Of a stretch of 41,689 bases of DNA, positions 16,049 to 23,321 are shown piece by piece; the stretch's first letter is position 1, and each line of letters begins with the position of its first letter. The stretch is from the NCBI GenBank assembly GCA_004293725.1, contig REAW01000028.1:1-41689 (forward strand), read 5' to 3'. Both the position numbers and the translations under genes were made by a program. The stretch comes from Curvibacter sp. GTDB lineage: Bacteria > Pseudomonadota > Gammaproteobacteria > Burkholderiales > Burkholderiaceae_C. The notes under the pieces were generated by a model, which had not been told where the DNA came from, did not search any database, and saw nothing but the letters and a program-made list of their open reading frames with translations.

Positions 16049-16104
16049 GCTACGAATTCAATAGCTGCTTGCGCAATATCCATAAGCACAGGTGGTCGAT
16101 TTGG
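16049..16104 (+). repeat. Copy of the dispersed repeat (copy D)
   Basis: GCTACGAATTCAATAGCTGC is followed by TTGCGCAATATCCATAAGCA and CAGGTGGTCGATTTGG. It is one of the clearest copies in the window. It shares the blocks GCTAC/T, ATAGCTNCT, GCGCA-AT-CC, AAGC-C and CC-ATTTG with copies near 17362, 20455 (minus) and 37634. It marks the left edge of the accessory patch with the membrane protein and lipase-like genes. Confidence 0.7.
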
Positions 16105-16662
16105 AAACCAAATGAAAGCGATGGACGAAGCCAAGTGGAAGGCTGCAGCATCATTGGCCTGTCATTTCTGGCCGTTGGGCTGTTGTGGTTGGCATTGAGT
16201 TGGTACCTCGCCAAGCGCTCACCGAATTGGTTGTCCATCCGGCACCCTGTCGCTCAATGGCTGATGCGCGCGGTGGTGATGCTGCTGCTGTTGGTGGGGC
16301 CGTTTGTGGATCACATCGTGGGGATGCGGCAGTTTGAAAAGCTGTGCGCAGAGGACGGGCGATTAGAGATCAGACCTGCAGCGGTGAATACAAAGCGGGC
16401 AAGACAACCACCTTCTTCCACAGTGAATCTCGAAGGCTATGTCATACCGATTAGCCAAGATACAAGCAAGATTTACGACTGGGATACTGGCGAAGAGATT
16501 GCCCAATATCGACGCTTCACCACCTCAGGTGGTCGTATCGGCGGTTTACCCATGCTTGGAGGTAAATACACCTGCGGAGTAAATAACCGCGGGCATGCCG
16601 ATTCTGAAAAGTACACAGCATTTGCGTCCCAAACAAAACTTACCTACGGAACAATGAAATGA
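16069..16662 (+). CDS. Hypothetical membrane-anchored protein (start uncertain)
   Basis: I do not recognise the family. Up to 197 residues are open. Two hydrophobic segments (IIGLSFLAVGLLWLALSWYL and WLMRAVVMLLLLVGPFVDHI) are followed by a soluble tail with a GGRIGGLPMLGGKYTC-type end. The 5' part of the frame (TTG at 16069) lies inside the dispersed repeat, so the true start may be GTG at 16135. A second possibility is ATG 16112 or 16121 in another frame (MDEAKWKA), which would need a frameshift near 16140. The stop overlaps the ATG of the lipase-like gene (ATGA at 16659-16662), indicating that the two were a translationally coupled pair. Confidence 0.55.
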   Translation: MRNIHKHRWSIWKPNESDGRSQVEGCSIIGLSFLAVGLLWLALSWYLAKRSPNWLSIRHPVAQWLMRAVVMLLLLVGPFVDHIVGMRQFEKLCAEDGRLEIRPAAVNTKRARQPPSSTVNLEGYVIPISQDTSKIYDWDTGEEIAQYRRFTTSGGRIGGLPMLGGKYTCGVNNRGHADSEKYTAFASQTKLTYGTMK

Positions 16663-17377
16663 CCTCAATCCAAACTGCTTACATCAACGCATTGCTCGCA
16701 GATGCATCTTATGTTGTTGCAATCGAAAAGGGGATATCGCTCCTGTGAAGTTCACAGACCGCCTCACCCAACCCCAGGCCGGCTTTCTCGCCGCCAACTT
16801 CACAGTTCTGGACAGCGTGGAAAAACCACATCCCTTGGGCTCTGGTTTTGATGCAACGATATGGCAAATCAATGCAGGCTCTGAGCTGGCAGGCCCCAAT
16901 AACGAAAACGCCGGCAAAGTCTACGTCTCTATGCGCGGCACCCAGGGAGCCGAAGACATTGCCGACGATGTCGCTTTGGCCGCAACAGGGGTGCCCATCT
17001 CCCAGATCGTTGATATGTGCAACTGGTGGCTGCGCATTAGCACGGCCAGTGGTCAACAGGCCATGCAAATACGCTACCAAAAGCCCGGTGAGATTGATCT
17101 GGAGACTGGTGCACTCACTCAAAGTTATGGCTACAAACTCGCAGCCCGTGTGGCGGGGGCCGATTTGGTGCTGGCCAGCTCAAACGTCGCTGGCGTCAAC
17201 GGCCACAGCCTCGGTGGCTACCTCGCCACTGCTTTTACCCGTCTGTTTGGTGGTGCACTTTTCTTCAGCGACGCCCATCGCGCCCAGATCATTGGCACGT
17301 AAACCCAACGGGGCACCCGGGCGAGCGATTCCAAGTACGGCACCTACGCCTTGGGGAAAATGCTCCCAAATCCATAG
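16659..17377 (+). pseudogene. Lipase-like alpha/beta hydrolase, frameshifted and interrupted
   Basis: The gene starts at ATG 16659 (MTSIQTAYINALLADASYVV) and hits a stop at 16746 in that frame. The next frame continues naturally as KGDIAPVKFTDRLTQPQ, so one base appears lost in the A4G4 tract at 16726-16733. The continuing part holds the nucleophile elbow GHSLGGYLATAF of class 3-type lipases, with Ser in GHSLGG, and YVSMRGTQGAEDIADD before it. A second stop (17300-17302) is followed in the same frame by SKYGTYALGKMLPNP and a final TAG supplied by the dispersed repeat. If the first shift is a sequencing error, an about 214-residue protein ending at 17302 would remain, still short for the family. 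Confidence 0.7.
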
Positions 17378-17415
17378 CTACTTGCGCATACCCTGAAAGC
17401 GCTGTAGCCCAATTT
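17362..17415 (+). repeat. Copy of the dispersed repeat (copy B)
   Basis: GCTCCCAAATCCATAGCTAC is followed by TTGCGCATACCCTGAAAGCG and CTGTAGCCCAATTTC. It aligns block by block with copies near 16049 and 37634. The TAG inside its ATAGCT block ends the reading frame of the lipase-like remnant. Confidence 0.7.
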
Positions 17416-17504
17416 CTTAGGTAAGAAAGAGTGCGCTGTGCACTTTTGCCTTGCAAACCCATTGGTAGCGCTGTGATGCTTCACGCATTTATAAAGCTCA
17501 TGCT

Positions 17505-17540
17505 TTGATTGGATGCTGATTTTGATGATAATGTGCATCA
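17505..17540 (+). promoter_or_regulatory. vapBC promoter overlapped by a palindrome
   Basis: TTGATT (17505-17510) and GATAAT (17527-17532) are spaced by 16 bases and form a good sigma-70 promoter, placing the start about 16 bases before the vapB ATG. TGATG (17523-17527) and CATCA (17536-17540) are inverted repeats that straddle the -10 box. This is where a VapB or VapBC complex would bind for autorepression, as is typical of the family. Confidence 0.65.
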
Positions 17541-17554
17541 AAAGGAGTGCTGAT

Positions 17555-17761
17555 ATGAGAACAACGGTCACGATTGACGATGCCCTCTACGAGCAAGCGC
17601 TACAGGTTGCGGACCCGGATTTGGACAAGGCGGACATCTTCCGGGAAGCCATGAAGACCTTTGTCCGGGTGCAGGCAGCCAAACGCTTGGCTGCTCTGGG
17701 AGGCAGCATGCCGCAGATGCAGGACGTGCCGCGGCGTGATGTTGAGCCGCTCCCGCTGTGA
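17555..17761 (+). CDS. vapB: VapB-type antitoxin
   Basis: This 68-residue protein starts MRTTVTIDDALYEQALQVAD, a ribbon-helix-helix DNA-binding segment of the type II VapB family (PF09957-like). It is followed by a helix (DIFREAMKTFVRVQAAKRLA) and a short tail that would wrap the toxin (ALGGSMPQMQDV). The ATG at 17555 has AGGAG at 17543-17547; an in-frame start at 17513 would include promoter sequence. The end overlaps the vapC GTG start (GTGA), giving coupled synthesis. It neutralises VapC and probably represses its own promoter. Confidence 0.88.
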   Translation: MRTTVTIDDALYEQALQVADPDLDKADIFREAMKTFVRVQAAKRLAALGGSMPQMQDVPRRDVEPLPL

Positions 17762-18138
17762 GCGTGCTCGTTGACACCTCTGTTTGGGTGGATCACTTTC
17801 GCCAGCGCAATGCTGCGCTGATCGACTTGATCGTGCTGGACCAGGCGCTGACGCACCCCATGGTGATTGCAGAATTGGCGTGCGGAACGCCGCCTGCACC
17901 GCGCGAACGCACCTTGAAAGACATTGCCTTGTTGCAAGGCGCACAACAAGCCAGCCTGCAAGAGGTGATTGCGATGGTGGAGCGCGACCGTCTATATGGG
18001 TTGGGCTGTGGGCTGGTGGATTTGGTGCTGCTGGCATCCACACGCATCACCCCCAGTGCGCGCTTGTGGACCATGGACAAGCGCTTGGCTAACTTGGCGG
18101 AGCGATTCGGGGTAGCCCACCAAGCGCCGGTGCACTGA
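17758..18138 (+). CDS. vapC: VapC-type toxin, PIN-domain ribonuclease
   Basis: This 126-residue PIN domain starts at GTG 17758 (MSVLVDTSVWVDHFR). The acidic metal-binding residues are in place: Asp6 (LVDTSVW), Glu39 (VIAELACG), Asp88 (GCGLVDLVLLAS) and Asp107 (LWTMDKRL). VapC toxins cleave RNA (often initiator tRNA or rRNA) when VapB is degraded. The specific target is not predictable. The pair lies in the accessory patch between the importer operon and the ureide genes and looks intact. Confidence 0.9.
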   Translation: MSVLVDTSVWVDHFRQRNAALIDLIVLDQALTHPMVIAELACGTPPAPRERTLKDIALLQGAQQASLQEVIAMVERDRLYGLGCGLVDLVLLASTRITPSARLWTMDKRLANLAERFGVAHQAPVH

Positions 18139-18152
18139 TGACCTAACTGGGT

Positions 18153-18185
18153 ATCGCCACCTTGTGCCGGGCGAGCTGTGGCGAT
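18153..18185. terminator. Inverted repeat between convergent vapC and the M20 hydrolase gene
   Basis: atcgccac (18153-18160) pairs with gtggcgat (18178-18185), with a 17-base loop that could itself be partly paired. It lies between two convergent stop codons (18138 and 18193), a typical place for a bidirectional terminator. There is no T-run, so support is moderate. Confidence 0.4.
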
Positions 18186-18192
18186 CTACCAC

Positions 18193-19425
18193 TTAGCCCT
18201 TCAACAAATCCAACAGTGTCCGCGCCACAACCTTGGTCGCCTTGCGCAAATCCTCCAAGCTCACACGCTCATCCGCCCGCTTGGCGTGCGACTCCAGCAC
18301 GGTGCGGGGGCCAGCGCCGTAGATGACGCCGGGGATGCCGCGCTCGGCGAACAGGCGCACGTCGGTGTACAGCGGGGTGCCCATGGCGGGGATGGGTTCA
18401 CCGAACAAGGCTTCGCCGTGTTTTTGCAGCGCGTCCACCAAAGGCTTGTTACCCGCCAGCGGCCGCATGGATTTGGCCAGCAGCAGGCGTTTGATGTCCA
18501 CCGTGATGCCGGGCACCTGGGCGGCTGCGTCCGCAATCACCTTGCGGATGGAGGCTTCCACTTCGGTGGGGTTTTCTTCGGGGATCATGCGGCGGTCCAG
18601 CTTGAAGACCACTTTGCCGGGGACCACATTGGTATTGGTGCCGCCTTCAATGCGGCCTACGTTCAGGTAAGGGTGGTTGATGCCGTCCACATCGGATGTC
18701 ACTTGCTTGTACAGCGTGTTCTGCGCGTACAGCGCGTTGAGGATGTGCACCGCGCCTTGCAGTGCATCCACACCACTTTCAGGAATGGCGGCGTGCGCCA
18801 TCTTGCCGTGCACCGTCACTTCCATTTGCAGGCAGCCGTTGTGCGCGGTGATCACCTGGTACGAGAAACCTGCCGCAAGCAGCAGGTCTGGCTTGGTGAG
18901 GCCCTTTTCCAGTAACCAGCCTGGGCCGAGTTCGCCGCCGAATTCTTCGTCGTAGGTAAACAGCAGTTCCACACCGCCCTTGAGTGGCAGGCCCAGCGAT
19001 TCCAGCGCCCGCACGGCGAAGGTGTAGCTGGAGAAATCGCTCTTGCTCACCGCCGTGGCGCGGCCGTACATGTTGCCGTCGGCAATGTCGCCACCGTAGG
19101 GGTTATGCGTCCAGCCTTCGCCGGGGGGCACCACGTCGCCGTGGGCATTCAGGCCGATGGTGAGGCCGCCCGCAGAGTAAGGGCGGCGCACCACCAGGTT
19201 GGTGATGCTTTGCATGCCGGCAGCCTGCACCTCGCTGGCGGGCACGCTGTGTTTTTCGGCCTGCAGGCCCATGGTTGCCAGCAGCTCAGCGGTGCGCTCT
19301 GCGTGCGGTGCGTTGTTGCCCGGCGGGGTGTCGGTGGGCACGCGCACCAGTTCTTGCAGAAAGCGCACTTGCTCGTCAAAGTGCGCGTCAATCCAGGCGT
19401 CGAGTTGGTCGTAGTGTGTAGTCAT
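18193..19425 (-). CDS. M20-family amidohydrolase (ArgE/DapE-like), substrate unknown
   Basis: This 410-residue metallohydrolase has M20 landmarks: LNAHGDVVPPGEGWTHNPYG (first zinc His), the catalytic EE pair in TYDEEFGGELGPGWLL, the dimerisation block with TVHGKMAHAAIPESGVDAL, and a closing His in LESHAKRADERVS. At the bridging-aspartate block, where relatives read GRGAxDMKGG, it reads GRATAVSKSDFSSY, so the bridging Asp is either replaced or displaced by three residues. The start at 19425 (MTTHYDQLDAWIDAHF) is favoured over 19482, which lies inside the upstream gene. It follows the UraD-AllC fusion gene by 13 bases, so it is probably part of the ureide operon and may act on a later ureide or on an acylated amino acid. 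Confidence 0.8.
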   Translation of the reverse strand: MTTHYDQLDAWIDAHFDEQVRFLQELVRVPTDTPPGNNAPHAERTAELLATMGLQAEKHSVPASEVQAAGMQSITNLVVRRPYSAGGLTIGLNAHGDVVPPGEGWTHNPYGGDIADGNMYGRATAVSKSDFSSYTFAVRALESLGLPLKGGVELLFTYDEEFGGELGPGWLLEKGLTKPDLLLAAGFSYQVITAHNGCLQMEVTVHGKMAHAAIPESGVDALQGAVHILNALYAQNTLYKQVTSDVDGINHPYLNVGRIEGGTNTNVVPGKVVFKLDRRMIPEENPTEVEASIRKVIADAAAQVPGITVDIKRLLLAKSMRPLAGNKPLVDALQKHGEALFGEPIPAMGTPLYTDVRLFAERGIPGVIYGAGPRTVLESHAKRADERVSLEDLRKATKVVARTLLDLLKG

Positions 19426-19438
19426 GGTGGGGAGTACT

Positions 19439-21250
19439 TCAGGCTTGTGCAGCCAGTTGGTCGAGCAAATAGGAGAAGGCATCGACCGCGAGTTGCATGT
19501 CGTCGCTGGTGGTGGATTCCAGCGGGTTGTGGCTGATGCCGGAATTCAGGCCGCGCACAAAGAGCATGGCCTGCGGAAGTATGGTGTGCAGCTTCATGGC
19601 GTCGTGCCCCGCGCCACTGGGCATGCGGTGCAGGGGAACGCCCAATGCGGTGACTGCTGCTTCCCAGCGTTGCTGCCATTCGGGCGCGCTTGGTGCGGCA
19701 CTGGCCTGCATGGTGCGGGTGAGGCTGTGCTGCAGGCCGCGGCGTTCGCAAATCAGGCGCAGGCCGGTGAGCACTTTGGCCTCTAGGGCATCGCGCTGTG
19801 CATCCGACGGTGCGCGCAAATCCAGAGAAAACTGGCAGCGCCCAGGGATCACATTAATGGAGCCATTGGGTACTTGCAGCTGCCCGACGGTGCCGACCGA
19901 GTCGCCATCTTGGGTGGCGCAGTGTTCGACCAGCAAGATCAGCTCGGCCACTGCAGCAGCCGCGTCGCGGCGCTGGCCCATGGGCGTTGTGCCGGCGTGG
20001 CTGGCCATGCCGACAATCTCGCCCACGTAGCGCACGCTGGCGTTGATGGAGGTGACCACGCCCAGCGGAATGTCCAGCGCGTTGAGCACCGGGCCTTGCT
20101 CGATGTGGACTTCCACAAAGCCTTGGTAGTCGGCAGGGTTGCGGCGGATAGAGCCAATAGCGTTCACGTCCAGACCGGCATTGGCCATGGCGTCACGCAT
20201 GGAGATACCGTCTGCGTCCACTTGGTCCAGCCAGGCGGTGTCAAAGTCGCCGGTGAGTGCGCCCGACCCCAGAAAAGTGGCCTTGTAGCGCTGGCCTTCT
20301 TCCTCGGCAAAGGCTACCACCTCCAGCGCATAGGGCAAGCGCTTGCCTTGGGCCTTGAGCGCTTGCACGCAGGCCAGCGGCACGTAAATGCCAAGCCTGC
20401 CGTCGTACTTGCCGCCGTTGCGCACCGTGTCGTAGTGGCTGCCGGTCAGCAGAGTTTTTGATGAAATAGGCCCCTGGCGCTCGTCGGATGTGCGCGGGTA
20501 GCTATCACTTTCATAGCGCCCCACTACGTTGCCCACGGCATCGATGGTGGCGCTGTCGCAGTCGGCGGCCAGCATGTCAGCATGAATCTGGCGGGCGCAG
20601 GCCAGGTGCGCATCCGTCAGGTACGTGACGGTGAGTTGACCGGTGCCCGCATAGGCCGCGTCGGTATGTTGGGCCAGTGCTTCTTGCCAGTCCCACACTT
20701 GGTGGCCTTGCACCGGCGTGTAGCCAAACTTGTCGTTAAGGCGGATCTCGGCAATGCGGTGCACGTTGCGCAGGCACTCGGCCAGTTCAAAGTCCGGGTG
20801 CCCTTGCACGCGCCGCTCCAGCGTGGCGATGATCTCGGACTTGGAGAGGCCGGTTCCGCGCGGGCCGCGCACGGCCAGAATGAAGGGAAAACCAAAGCGT
20901 GCGTTGTACTGCGCGTTGAGCTGCTGAATCTTCTCGAACTCGGCCGGTGTGCAATGCGTGAGGCCAGCCTTGCTTTGCTCGTTGGTGCTTTCGGCGGTGA
21001 GACTTTGGTCCACCATGGCCTTGCCCGCCAGTTCGGGGTGGGCCCGCAACAGCGCCAACTGGGGTTCGCGTCCGCCATGGGTCACCTCTTGCACCATCGC
21101 GAATTTCAATTGTGCCAATGACTGAAAGGGCCGTTTGGCGAGCGCCGCCCGCGCAATCCAGGGTGAGTGCTCGTAGAGGCCATCGAGCAGCGCAGAAGCT
21201 TCGTCCAGCGTGGCGCTGTTGAGCTGGTTCAGGGTAAGGGGAGTAGTCAT
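19439..21250 (-). CDS. Fusion of OHCU decarboxylase (UraD) and allantoate amidohydrolase (AllC)
   Basis: This 603-residue protein combines two purine-catabolism enzymes. Residues about 1-175 are OHCU decarboxylase: His71 in LLRAHPELAGK, STNEQSKAGL near 88-98 and GFPFILAVRG near 120-129; this step makes S-allantoin. Residues about 185-603 are an M20 allantoate amidohydrolase with metal-site motifs GSHYDTVRNGG (His272), YDGRLG (Asp283) and AFAEEEGQRY. Between GRYE and TLLTGSHYD there are about 18 extra residues (about 247-265) encoded by what looks like an in-frame copy of the dispersed repeat. The gene is four-fifths of the way down the ureide operon, 6 bases after puuE. The two enzymes act on either side of allantoinase, which is the neighbouring gene. 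Confidence 0.92.
   Translation of the reverse strand: MTTPLTLNQLNSATLDEASALLDGLYEHSPWIARAALAKRPFQSLAQLKFAMVQEVTHGGREPQLALLRAHPELAGKAMVDQSLTAESTNEQSKAGLTHCTPAEFEKIQQLNAQYNARFGFPFILAVRGPRGTGLSKSEIIATLERRVQGHPDFELAECLRNVHRIAEIRLNDKFGYTPVQGHQVWDWQEALAQHTDAAYAGTGQLTVTYLTDAHLACARQIHADMLAADCDSATIDAVGNVVGRYESDSYPRTSDERQGPISSKTLLTGSHYDTVRNGGKYDGRLGIYVPLACVQALKAQGKRLPYALEVVAFAEEEGQRYKATFLGSGALTGDFDTAWLDQVDADGISMRDAMANAGLDVNAIGSIRRNPADYQGFVEVHIEQGPVLNALDIPLGVVTSINASVRYVGEIVGMASHAGTTPMGQRRDAAAAVAELILLVEHCATQDGDSVGTVGQLQVPNGSINVIPGRCQFSLDLRAPSDAQRDALEAKVLTGLRLICERRGLQHSLTRTMQASAAPSAPEWQQRWEAAVTALGVPLHRMPSGAGHDAMKLHTILPQAMLFVRGLNSGISHNPLESTTSDDMQLAVDAFSYLLDQLAAQA
20455..20520 (-). repeat. Copy of the dispersed repeat inside the AllC coding sequence (copy G)
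   Basis: On the minus strand the sequence GCTATGAAAGTGATAGCTAC is followed by CCGCGCACATCCGACGAGCG and CCAGGGGCCTATTTCATC. This matches the dispersed repeat block by block (GCTAT, ATAGCT, GCGCA-AT-C, GAGCGCCAG-G-CC-ATTT). It remains in frame, with no stop, and encodes the additional segment just before the zinc-binding GSHYD motif. Confidence 0.65.
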
Positions 21251-21256
21251 TTGGGG

Positions 21257-22207
21257 TCAATCCACATAAGGGTGCGTGGTCTTCCAATGCCGCGCAATGT
21301 CAATGCGCCGCGCCACCCAGACATGTTCAAACTGGCCAATATGGTCCAGAAAACGCTGCAGGGCTGTTATGCGCCCGGGGCGCCCCAGCAGGCGGCAGTG
21401 CATGCCAATGCTCATCATCTTGGGGGCGTTCAGGCCGTTGGGGTCGCCTTCGGCGTACAGCGCATCGAAGGTGTCCTTGAGGTACTGGAAGAATGGGTCT
21501 GCATGCGAGTAACCTTGGGGCAGGGCAAAGCGCATGTCGTTGCAGTCCAGCGTGTAGGGAACGATGAGTTGGGGTACCACGCTGCCGTCACTCTTTTGCA
21601 CTTTCATCCAGAAAGGCAGGTCGTCGCCGTAATAGTCGCTGTCGTACTCAAAGCCGCCGTAGTCAGCCACCAGGCGCCGTGTGCGCGGGCTGTCGCGGCC
21701 GGTGTACCAGCCTAACGGTCTTTCACCCGTCAGCTTCTCAATCGCCGCCATGCCCAGTTGCATGTGCTCGCGCTCAGTGGCTTCGTCGATGTTTTGGTAG
21801 TGGATCCAGCGGTGGCCGTGGCAAGCAATCTCGTGGCCCAGTTCGACCAAGCGGCGGGTCAGTTCGGGGTGGCGCTCCAGGGCCATGCCTACGCCAAAGA
21901 CCGTGAGCGGCAGGCCGCGTGTTTCGAACTCGCGCAAGATGCGCCACACACCCGCGCGCGAGCCATATTCGTAAATGCCCTCCATGCTGATGTGGCGGTC
22001 CGGGTAGCTCGCAGGATTGAACATTTCAGACAAGAATTGTTCTGAGCCCGCGTCGCCGTGCAGCACGCTGTTCTCTCCGCCCTCTTCGTAGTTGAGGACA
22101 AATTGCACGGCCACACGGGCCTGGCCGGGCCACTGCGCGTGAGGCACGTGTTCGCCATAACCAATCAGGTCGCGAGGATAGGGGCGGGTGCTGTCGTAGG
22201 TGCTCAT
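21257..22207 (-). CDS. puuE: Allantoinase PuuE (polysaccharide-deacetylase-like)
   Basis: The 316-residue protein follows the PuuE pattern, a cofactor-independent allantoinase of the NodB/polysaccharide deacetylase fold: YPRDLIGYGEHVPHAQWPG, NYEEGGENSVLHGD, EYGSRAGVWRILREFE, HEIACHGHRWIHYQ, LGWYTGRDSPRTRRLV and GFEYDSDYYGDDLPFW. It opens the allantoin ring to allantoate. Its start overlaps the stop of the GntR gene by four bases, and it is followed by the UraD-AllC gene after 6 bases, so regulator and enzymes are one transcript. Confidence 0.95.
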   Translation of the reverse strand: MSTYDSTRPYPRDLIGYGEHVPHAQWPGQARVAVQFVLNYEEGGENSVLHGDAGSEQFLSEMFNPASYPDRHISMEGIYEYGSRAGVWRILREFETRGLPLTVFGVGMALERHPELTRRLVELGHEIACHGHRWIHYQNIDEATEREHMQLGMAAIEKLTGERPLGWYTGRDSPRTRRLVADYGGFEYDSDYYGDDLPFWMKVQKSDGSVVPQLIVPYTLDCNDMRFALPQGYSHADPFFQYLKDTFDALYAEGDPNGLNAPKMMSIGMHCRLLGRPGRITALQRFLDHIGQFEHVWVARRIDIARHWKTTHPYVD

Positions 22208-22848
22208 GGTGTGGGGGCAGGTGTCAGGGTCAGGGCGACTTCCACGTTTTTCAGGTGCTCGTCCATCAGGCGCAGGGCCAAGGGCTCATCGCGCGCCTGC
22301 AGTGCGTCCACGATGGCGGTGTGTTCTTCGTGCGAATGGGCGGCGGCTGCGCTGGACTGGTACATCAGCGTGATCAGCGCACACCGAGAGAGTAGATCCA
22401 TCAACAGCAAGGCGAGTACGTCGTTGCCCATAAGTTGGGCCATGCGGACGTGGAAGTCGCCCAGCAGTTCGGTACGGCTGGAAATGTTGCCGTGCCGAAC
22501 GGCATGCTCCTCTTGGGCAGTGTGTTCACGCAGGGCTTTCAGGTGGGCGTCTGTGGCGCTTTGAATGAATGCACGGACCATGCCTGCTTCTAGCATGCGG
22601 CGCACAGCAAATACCTGGCGCGCTTCGGCCACGGAAGGGGCAGCAACAAACGCACCGCGTGCGGGTTCCATTCGGATCAGTCGGTTTTGCGAAAGCTGGA
22701 ATAGTGCCTGGCGGATCAAGGTGCGCGACACACCAAACTGATCGGCCAACTTTTGCTCGCCCAATTTGGTACCTGGAGCCAACCGGTGCTCGACGATTGA
22801 GCGGGTGATGGCCTCGACGATGAAACTGGTGGTAGTGGTGGGCTCCAT
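22204..22848 (-). CDS. GntR-family (FCD subfamily) transcriptional regulator
   Basis: This 214-residue protein has an N-terminal winged helix (AITRSIVEHRLAPGTKLGEQ, then LADQFGVSRTLIRQALFQLS) and a C-terminal FCD ligand domain with metal-type residues (ELLGDFHVRMAQL, SHEEHTAIVDAL, DEHLKNVE). FCD regulators respond to small carboxylated ligands, so a ureide or a related acid is plausible. The start at 22848 fits the family; upstream in-frame codons extend over the divergent gene and are rejected. It is the first gene of the minus-strand ureide operon, and the perfect palindrome 26 bases upstream of its ATG is the probable operator. Confidence 0.9.
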   Translation of the reverse strand: MEPTTTTSFIVEAITRSIVEHRLAPGTKLGEQKLADQFGVSRTLIRQALFQLSQNRLIRMEPARGAFVAAPSVAEARQVFAVRRMLEAGMVRAFIQSATDAHLKALREHTAQEEHAVRHGNISSRTELLGDFHVRMAQLMGNDVLALLLMDLLSRCALITLMYQSSAAAAHSHEEHTAIVDALQARDEPLALRLMDEHLKNVEVALTLTPAPTP

Positions 22849-22869
22849 GTGGGCATGATACTCAGAATG

Positions 22870-22892
22870 CCCAAAAGTGTATACACTTTGGG
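22870..22892. promoter_or_regulatory. Palindromic operator in the divergent gntR/hiuH promoter
   Basis: AAAGTGTATACACTTT (22874-22889) is a perfect 16-bp palindrome, flanked by CCC and GGG in near-symmetry. GntR/FCD regulators commonly bind GTATAC-centred palindromes. It lies in the 67-base gap between the divergent ATGs at 22848 and 22916 and overlaps a TATACA that could serve as -10 for the plus-strand gene. Autoregulation and coordinated control of both arms is the simplest reading. Confidence 0.75.
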
Positions 22893-22915
22893 TTTTTAAG
22901 CGAAAAGGTAGCGCC

Positions 22916-23281
22916 ATGGGATTGAGCACACATGTACTGGACACCATGCATGGCACCCCCGCTGCGGGTATGGCGGTGGCGCTATACACCACCCACACGA
23001 CTCCGCAGGGCGAGACTGCCTCATTGGTAAAGCGATTTGTGCTGAACGCCGACGGACGTAACCCCGATGGTCCGCTGTATGACAACGCAAGCCTGAAGCA
23101 AGGCACGTACCGGTTGGTTTTTGATGTGGCTGGCTACTTCAAGGGGCGTCATGTGGCATTGCCCGAACCCAACTTTTTGAACCACGTGAGACTGGACTTT
23201 GGCGTGGCCCATGTGGACCAACACTACCATGTCCCATTGTTGGTCAGCCCATGGAGTTACTCCACTTACCGGGGCTCTTAG
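22916..23281 (+). CDS. uraH: 5-hydroxyisourate hydrolase (transthyretin-like, HIUase)
   Basis: This 121-residue protein carries the HIU hydrolase signature: GLSTHVLDTMHGTPAAGMAV at the start (His6 after Met), GRNPDGPLYD in the middle and the C-terminal YRGS tetrapeptide (STYRGS) that separates these enzymes from transthyretins. It hydrolyses 5-hydroxyisourate to OHCU, between PuuD and the UraD domain. It has no signal peptide and is cytoplasmic. The ATG at 22916 has AAAAGG as Shine-Dalgarno. It is divergent from the GntR regulator gene and shares its operator region. Confidence 0.95.
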   Translation: MGLSTHVLDTMHGTPAAGMAVALYTTHTTPQGETASLVKRFVLNADGRNPDGPLYDNASLKQGTYRLVFDVAGYFKGRHVALPEPNFLNHVRLDFGVAHVDQHYHVPLLVSPWSYSTYRGS

Positions 23282-23321
23282 GCGTGTGCTCCGGCTTGAA
23301 CACTGACTGCGCACGTGGGGT

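Noticed and set aside
15893..16198. Plus-strand open frame of about 100 codons
   Set aside because: It has no recognisable domain and runs through the dispersed repeat. Its last part (MDEAKWKA) may be the start of the next gene in another frame, and this is noted there.
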